DNA of 64,000 bases from Alteribacillus sp. YIM 98480. GTDB lineage: Bacteria; Bacillota; Bacilli; Bacillales; Marinococcaceae. This document shows positions 59,624 through 64,000 of the stretch, in pieces. Positions within the stretch are counted from its first letter, which is position 1. Every line of letters begins with the position of its first letter. The translations under genes were made by a program, and so were the position numbers. The stretch lies in the NCBI RefSeq assembly GCF_009765375.1, contig NZ_VTOK01000001.1, forward strand, positions 496,001 to 560,000, written 5' to 3'. Under the pieces are notes generated by a model. That model made no database searches and was not told the DNA's origin. It was given only the letters and a program-made list of their open reading frames with translations.

Positions 59624-61264
59624 ATGAAAGTATTGCCTTCTAGTATTTTCAGAAAATTTTTTATGATCAGTTTATTTTCTGTTCTATTGGCAGCTTGTGC
59701 GAGCGAGCCAGATGAAGGCGGAGGAGAAGATGCTGGAGGAGAAGGAAACGAAATGACAGAGGAAGATGGAAGTGAAAGCGGGGAGGCATCTGATGGGGGT
59801 GATCTCGTTATTGCCACTTTGTCAGATATAACGGGAATGGATCCGCATGATTCTAATGATGTCCCATCAAGTAACGTACAGCATAATGTTTTCGAAACAC
59901 TGGTTATACAGGATGAAAATATGGAGTTGCAGCCCAAACTTGCAGAAAATTGGGAACAAACAGGAGATACGACATGGGAATTTCACCTTAGGGATGATGT
60001 TACCTTCCATGATGGAGCAGAGTTTAACGCAGAAGCTGTAAAAGCAAACATTGATCGTATTCAAGATGAAGAGGTAGCTTCTCCGCGTGCTTTTTTATAT
60101 GAAATGGTGGAAGAAGTAAATGTGATAGATGAATATACAGTAGAATTTGTTACAGAATTTCCATTTGCACCGCTTCCAGCACATTTGGCACATAGCGGTG
60201 GCGGAATTATTAGTCCCGAAGCGATTGAAGAGGATTATGCTGCGATGGAGAATGGCGAACAGCCAGGGGATTATATTAATGATAACCCTCATGGTACAGG
60301 TATGTTTAAATTCCAAGAATGGGACAGCGGTAATGAAGCTGTGCTTGAAAAGAATGAAGATTATTGGGGAGACGTGCCAAATGTCGATACGGTAACCTTT
60401 AAAGTAACGCCAGAAGATTTAACAAGAGTTGGAGAATTAGAGAAGGGACAAGCAGATATTATTTTCCCGGTCAGTCCAAGTGACATGTCAAGAATTGAAA
60501 ATACGGACGGGATGAATATGTATGTCCAAGACAGTTTAAGTCTTGAATATATTAGTTTTAATATCCAAAAAGAACCGTTTGATGACAAAAAAGTGCGCCA
60601 AGCGATATCAATGGCTGTAGATAAAGAGGCTATTGTTGAAGGGGTAATGGATGGAGCTGCTACGGAAGCTGTAGGCCCTATTGGAGAAAATGTATTCGGT
60701 TTTAGTGACGAAGTAGAAGGGCTGGAATATAACCCGGAACAAGCCAAAGATTTGTTAGCAGAAGCTGGATATGAAGATGGATTTTCTACTACCCTTTGGA
60801 CAAATGATGATCGTGAACGACAAGATATAGCGGAAGTAGTACAGCAGCAGCTTAAGGAAATTGGCATAGAAGTTGAAATAGAAGTGCTAGAATGGGGAGC
60901 ATATCTAGACAGCACGGCAGAAGGCGAGCATGACATGTTCATTCTAGGCTGGAGCACAGTAACCGGTGATGCAGACTATGGTATGTATCCACTGTTTCAC
61001 TCTGATAATCATGGTGATCCTGGCAACCGCTCTTTCTTAGAAAACGAAGAGATTGATGGTGTACTTGAAGAAGCAAGAAGAGCAGAAGATGAAGAAGAGA
61101 GAAAAGACTTTTATAAAGAAGCGATGGAACTTCTGGTAGAAGAAGCACCGATGATTTATTCTCACCATGATGATTATCTTGTTGGGGTAAGAGATGAAGT
61201 AAAAGGGTTCTGGAAACATCCAAATGGCATTTATCAATTACAAAATGTATCGATTGAAGAATAA
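59624..61264 (+). CDS. Peptide-binding lipoprotein of the dipeptide ABC transporter
   Basis: 546 residues. Signal with lipobox LLAAC (Cys near 25) and a Gly/Glu-rich acidic linker. The SBP_bac_5 fold follows: LSDITGMDPHDSNDVPSSNV, KLAENWEQTGDTTWEFHLRD, DVTFHDGAEFNAEAVKANI, GTGMFKFQEWD, and KVRQAISMAVDKEAIVEGVM. The WSTVTGDADYGMYPLFHS and PMIYSHHDDYLVGV ends resemble GsiB/DppE-type proteins for dipeptides or glutathione. Its strong acidity suits a halophile. It is transcribed divergently from its permease/ATPase operon. Confidence 0.92.
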   Translation: MKVLPSSIFRKFFMISLFSVLLAACASEPDEGGGEDAGGEGNEMTEEDGSESGEASDGGDLVIATLSDITGMDPHDSNDVPSSNVQHNVFETLVIQDENMELQPKLAENWEQTGDTTWEFHLRDDVTFHDGAEFNAEAVKANIDRIQDEEVASPRAFLYEMVEEVNVIDEYTVEFVTEFPFAPLPAHLAHSGGGIISPEAIEEDYAAMENGEQPGDYINDNPHGTGMFKFQEWDSGNEAVLEKNEDYWGDVPNVDTVTFKVTPEDLTRVGELEKGQADIIFPVSPSDMSRIENTDGMNMYVQDSLSLEYISFNIQKEPFDDKKVRQAISMAVDKEAIVEGVMDGAATEAVGPIGENVFGFSDEVEGLEYNPEQAKDLLAEAGYEDGFSTTLWTNDDRERQDIAEVVQQQLKEIGIEVEIEVLEWGAYLDSTAEGEHDMFILGWSTVTGDADYGMYPLFHSDNHGDPGNRSFLENEEIDGVLEEARRAEDEEERKDFYKEAMELLVEEAPMIYSHHDDYLVGVRDEVKGFWKHPNGIYQLQNVSIEE

Positions 61265-61269
61265 ACAAA

Positions 61270-61307
61270 AGAGCCCTATCTGTTAATAATGCGATAGGGC
61301 TCTTTTT
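61270..61307 (+). terminator. Terminator of the peptide-binding protein gene
   Basis: Perfect 11-bp stem AGAGCCCTATC/GATAGGGCTCT, 12-base loop, then TTTT. Confidence 0.9.
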
Positions 61308-61364
61308 GCCTTTCATTAACCTCTGTCTTGCCACTAATCCTTATTAATCCGGCGGTAGTTTATT

Positions 61365-62078
61365 TTAATGGTTACGACGGGCAAAATCGACAAACTTAAA
61401 TTTATCAGGCCGGTGACGTGATTCGGTGTATTGAAATAGAGTAGTATCGTCTAGGTAAACATGGTTTTTGACCACCACAATACTTGAAAACTCGTCTAGG
61501 TCTAACAGTTCTTTATCCTCACTACTTGGCTTTTCAATCGTAATTTCTTTTTTAGCAAAGCTAATAATTAAACCTAAAACGGATTCTACATAGTGATAGA
61601 TCGAATCAGCACAAATTTCTTTTGTTAAAGAAGGAACAATGTCTTTTAATAAGTAGTCTTTATCATAAATAATTTTTTCGCCATCAATTTTTCGTACCCT
61701 GCCAACTTTCCAGACCATTTCTTCAGCAGTTATAGAAAGCTGCTTTTTAACCTCCTCGTCTGGAGCTATTTCTTGAAACGTTGTGACGTCGGTTGACACC
61801 CTTCCTTCCATATTTTGAGCTAACTCTTTAAAGCTGACCAAACCGGAAACCGGAAAAGTGACTTTGTTAATATCTAATACGACAGAGCCCTTTCCTTGAA
61901 TTTTTTGAATGTACCCGTGCTCAGATAACAATTTTAATGCTTTCCGAATGGTTTCTCGAGACGTAGAATACTCTTTTACCAGCTGGTTTTCAGAAGGAAG
62001 GAGCTTTCCTGGTTGATAAAGACCATTCTTTACTTTTTCTGCAATGCTATCGTAAATATAAATATACTTTTTTTTCAC
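61365..62078 (-). CDS. treR: GntR-family trehalose operon repressor TreR
   Basis: 237 residues from GTG 62078 (B. subtilis TreR is 238); the frame opens at TTG 62090, but alignment with TreR (KYI.IY..LAEKI) favours the shorter form, with GGTGAT before it. N-terminal winged helix with LLPSENQLVKEYSTSRETIR and KALKLLSEHGYIQKIQGKGS (~30-70). The C-terminal UTRA domain (~85-235) binds trehalose-6-phosphate. It represses treP-treA-treR. It lies 23 bases after treA, last in the operon as in B. subtilis. Confidence 0.93.
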   Translation of the reverse strand: MKKKYIYIYDSIAEKVKNGLYQPGKLLPSENQLVKEYSTSRETIRKALKLLSEHGYIQKIQGKGSVVLDINKVTFPVSGLVSFKELAQNMEGRVSTDVTTFQEIAPDEEVKKQLSITAEEMVWKVGRVRKIDGEKIIYDKDYLLKDIVPSLTKEICADSIYHYVESVLGLIISFAKKEITIEKPSSEDKELLDLDEFSSIVVVKNHVYLDDTTLFQYTESRHRPDKFKFVDFARRNH

Positions 62079-62101
62079 GGTAATCACCAAATGTACGTTT
62101 A

Positions 62102-63781
62102 TTAGGTTAACATGTAAACCACCGATTCATATGGACGAAGAACTACGTTATCTATTTTGTTTTTGGAATCATCATAATTAGACAATAAAATGCTGCTATC
62201 TTTTTGTAACAAATGCTTTTGACTTTCTGGAAGTTGAAATATCGTTTCTTGTTGATAAAAGTTATTCAATACTAATAACGCTTGATTTTCTGTATTCCGG
62301 ACATATGAAAAGATCTGCGGATGATGATCAAGCAGTAACTGGTAATCTCCTGTTGTGATTATGTCATATTGCTTTCGTAACTGAATTAATTGCTGGTAAT
62401 GATAATAAATAGAGTTTTCATCCTCGAGAGCCTTTTCAGCATTTATTTCTTTATAGTTTGGAGCCGCTGCAATCCATGGTGTTCCAGAAGTAAAGCCTGC
62501 ATGAGGCCCCTGATTCCATTGTACTGGAGTCCTGGAATTATCTCTGGATTTCGCTTTTATAATGTCCATAATTTCTTTTTCACTAACGCCTTTATCTTTT
62601 AATATTTTATAATAGTTGAGTGTCTCCACATCCCTGTATTCTTCAATAGTATCAAACTTTGGATTTGTCATTCCAAATTCTTCTCCTTGGTATATATAAG
62701 GAGTGCCCTGCATCAGATGAATGGCGGTAGCAAGCATTTTAGCCGATTCATTATGGTACATTTCATCATCACCAAAACGAGTCACTACTCGCGGTTGGTC
62801 ATGATTGCACCAAAATAAGGCATTCCATCCGCTTCCTTTATGCATTTCAGTCTGCCAGGTTGATAAAATGTTTTTCAACCGAAGAAAATCAAACTCAGCT
62901 AATGCCCATTTTTCTCCGTTTGGATAATCCACTTTAAGGTGATGAAAATTAAATGTCATACTAAGTTCATTACGATCGGGACGAGTATATTTAATACAAT
63001 CATCAATAGTAGTAGACGACATTTCTCCTACAGTCATGACGTCATATTTAGCAAAAACATTTTTATTCATTTCGTTTATAAATTCGTGGATCCGCGGACC
63101 ATCGGTATAGAATTTACGACCATCTCCCGGCGCTTTGCTTCCATCATCATTTGGAAAATCTTGATCTTTGGATATTAAATTAATAACATCTAACCGAAAG
63201 CCGTCTACGCCTTTTTCAAACCAAAAATGCATCATCTCATAAACGTCCTCGCGAACCTGTTCATTTTCCCAGTTTAAGTCAGCTTGGGTGACATCAAATA
63301 AGTGAAGGTAGTATTGTTTTGTTTTTTCATCATAGTTCCAAGCCGTACCGCCGAATTTTGATTCCCAATTGTTTGGCTCGCTGCCATTTACAGGATCTTT
63401 CCATATATAATAGTCACGGTATGGATTATTCGTTGAAGATTTTGCTTGCTGGAACCATTTGTGTTCGGTAGAAGTATGGTTGACGACAATATCCATAATA
63501 ACTTTTAAATCTCTATTGTGCGCTTCTTCTAGTAACTGATCAAAGTCTTCCATCGTTCCGTATTCATGATGAATCGAATAATAGTCACTTATATCATAAC
63601 CGTTGTCTTTTTGGGGGGAAGCATAAATCGGTGTCAGCCACAAAACATCAATACCTAATGTTTTCAAGTAATCAAGCTTTTCTATAATGCCTTGAATGTC
63701 TCCCATGCCATTACCGGTCGTATCGTTAAAACTTTTCGGATATATTTGATAAACTACAGATTTTCTCCACCATTCGTTCAT
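62102..63781 (-). CDS. treA: Trehalose-6-phosphate hydrolase (phospho-alpha-1,1-glucosidase)
   Basis: 559 residues from ATG 63781 (GAGGTGGTG before it; GTG 63793 overlaps that site). GH13 (alpha/beta)8 barrel: WWRKSVVYQIYPKSFNDTTG and GDIQGIIEKLDYLKTLGID at the N-terminus, MDIVVNHTSTEHKWF, nucleophile Asp in GVDGFRLDVINLISKD (~200), acid/base Glu in VMTVGEMSS, and the conserved NHDQPR. It splits cytoplasmic trehalose-6-P into glucose and glucose-6-P after PTS uptake. It is second gene of treP-treA-treR. Confidence 0.95.
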   Translation of the reverse strand: MNEWWRKSVVYQIYPKSFNDTTGNGMGDIQGIIEKLDYLKTLGIDVLWLTPIYASPQKDNGYDISDYYSIHHEYGTMEDFDQLLEEAHNRDLKVIMDIVVNHTSTEHKWFQQAKSSTNNPYRDYYIWKDPVNGSEPNNWESKFGGTAWNYDEKTKQYYLHLFDVTQADLNWENEQVREDVYEMMHFWFEKGVDGFRLDVINLISKDQDFPNDDGSKAPGDGRKFYTDGPRIHEFINEMNKNVFAKYDVMTVGEMSSTTIDDCIKYTRPDRNELSMTFNFHHLKVDYPNGEKWALAEFDFLRLKNILSTWQTEMHKGSGWNALFWCNHDQPRVVTRFGDDEMYHNESAKMLATAIHLMQGTPYIYQGEEFGMTNPKFDTIEEYRDVETLNYYKILKDKGVSEKEIMDIIKAKSRDNSRTPVQWNQGPHAGFTSGTPWIAAAPNYKEINAEKALEDENSIYYHYQQLIQLRKQYDIITTGDYQLLLDHHPQIFSYVRNTENQALLVLNNFYQQETIFQLPESQKHLLQKDSSILLSNYDDSKNKIDNVVLRPYESVVYMLT

Positions 63782-63830
63782 GGTAAACACCACCTCATTA
63801 AATGTTATAAAGGATATTCAAATGAAGCAA

Positions 63831-63862
63831 ACCATTGACTCTCTCTAAGGAAAGCCAATGGT
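63831..63862 (-). terminator. Intercistronic hairpin between treP and treA
   Basis: ACCATTG/CAATGGT stem with an 18-base loop, ~65 bases after the upstream stop and ~50 bases before the treA start. No strong T-run. Confidence 0.5.
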
Positions 63863-63927
63863 ACAATGTTTGATCATACGGGTTTTCTATGAAAACAAGC
63901 GGTAAGACACTCTTCCCCTTTTATTTA

Positions 63928-64000
63928 CTACACTTTAACCTTTTTCAATTTAACATAAAGGTATGTGAGGACAAACGGCACGACGATGGATATAACCATA
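63928..64000 (-). CDS. treP: 3' end of the upstream gene, probably trehalose PTS EIIBC (treP)
   Basis: The last 24 codons before the window edge read a hydrophobic helix and basic tail (VISIVVPFVLTYLYVKLKKV) ending at TAG 63928. It is the first gene of the tre operon by position. The composition matches the final helix of glucoside-family EIIC proteins, but the fragment alone is not diagnostic. The rest lies outside the window. Confidence 0.55.
   Translation of the reverse strand, partial: MVISIVVPFVLTYLYVKLKKVKV

Noticed and set aside
62390-63178. Plus-strand frames within treA
   Set aside because: Antisense to a well-supported gene, without ribosome-binding sites.

Overview
The window is chromosomal DNA of a low-GC, endospore-forming Firmicute of the family Bacillaceae, probably a salt- or alkali-adapted species. 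Spore-related genes are present (cotJC, ytvI), as are a SinI/SinR-SipW-TasA biofilm locus, canonical Bacillus-type terminators and ribosome-binding sites, and a CcpA-type cre site. Three Na+/H+ antiporter genes (two CPA1 type, one NhaC), acidic exported proteins and an FhuF-type siderophore reductase fit a haloalkaliphile. No rRNA, tRNA, CRISPR array, prophage or intact insertion sequence was recognised.

Layout. 1-6.4 kb: 3' part of cotJC, a PQQ-type sugar dehydrogenase lipoprotein, recQ, a decayed stretch, a cold-shock gene, ohr and a CPA1 antiporter. 6.6-12.3 kb: tripartite tricarboxylate transporter tctCBA with its CitA/CitB-like two-component system and a cre site. 12.5-25.3 kb: topB, a possible small RNA, cshA, an ABC-F gene (yfmR), terC, Cu/Zn superoxide dismutase, two gene remnants, an orphan half-size 3-dehydroquinate-synthase-II-like gene and a second CPA1 antiporter with a TrkA-like tail.

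26.4-33.2 kb is the most striking region. sinI-sinR faces a second, reversed sinR-sinI pair. These lead into a co-directional cluster: sipW, tasA, a tapA-like gene, a second sipW, a TasA-motif protein ending in an LPQTG cell-wall sorting signal, a sortase, and a small gene of unknown function. The set reads as a biofilm-matrix fibre system with its own secretion peptidases, regulator switches and covalent wall anchor.

33.3-47.1 kb: brnQ, nhaC, an EamA permease, and a split iron-siderophore system. The ATPase and FhuF reductase are on the plus strand and the fused FecCD permease and binding protein on the minus strand, each with a Fur-like box. Two copies of a ~147-bp Bacillaceae repeat bracket the ATPase/FhuF pair. 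panE and a 3D-domain wall protein follow. 47.5-55.3 kb: a polytopic membrane protein, ytvI, two tandem acyl-CoA synthetases, and a DUF6884-like gene beside a Cas4/AddB-like Fe-S nuclease gene. 55.4-64 kb: a divergent dipeptide ABC transporter and the treP(end)-treA-treR operon.

A short dispersed element with two mutually exclusive hairpins recurs five or six times, mostly just upstream of plus-strand genes (cshA, the DHQS-II-like gene, sinR, the siderophore ATPase). It shows base-pair covariation.
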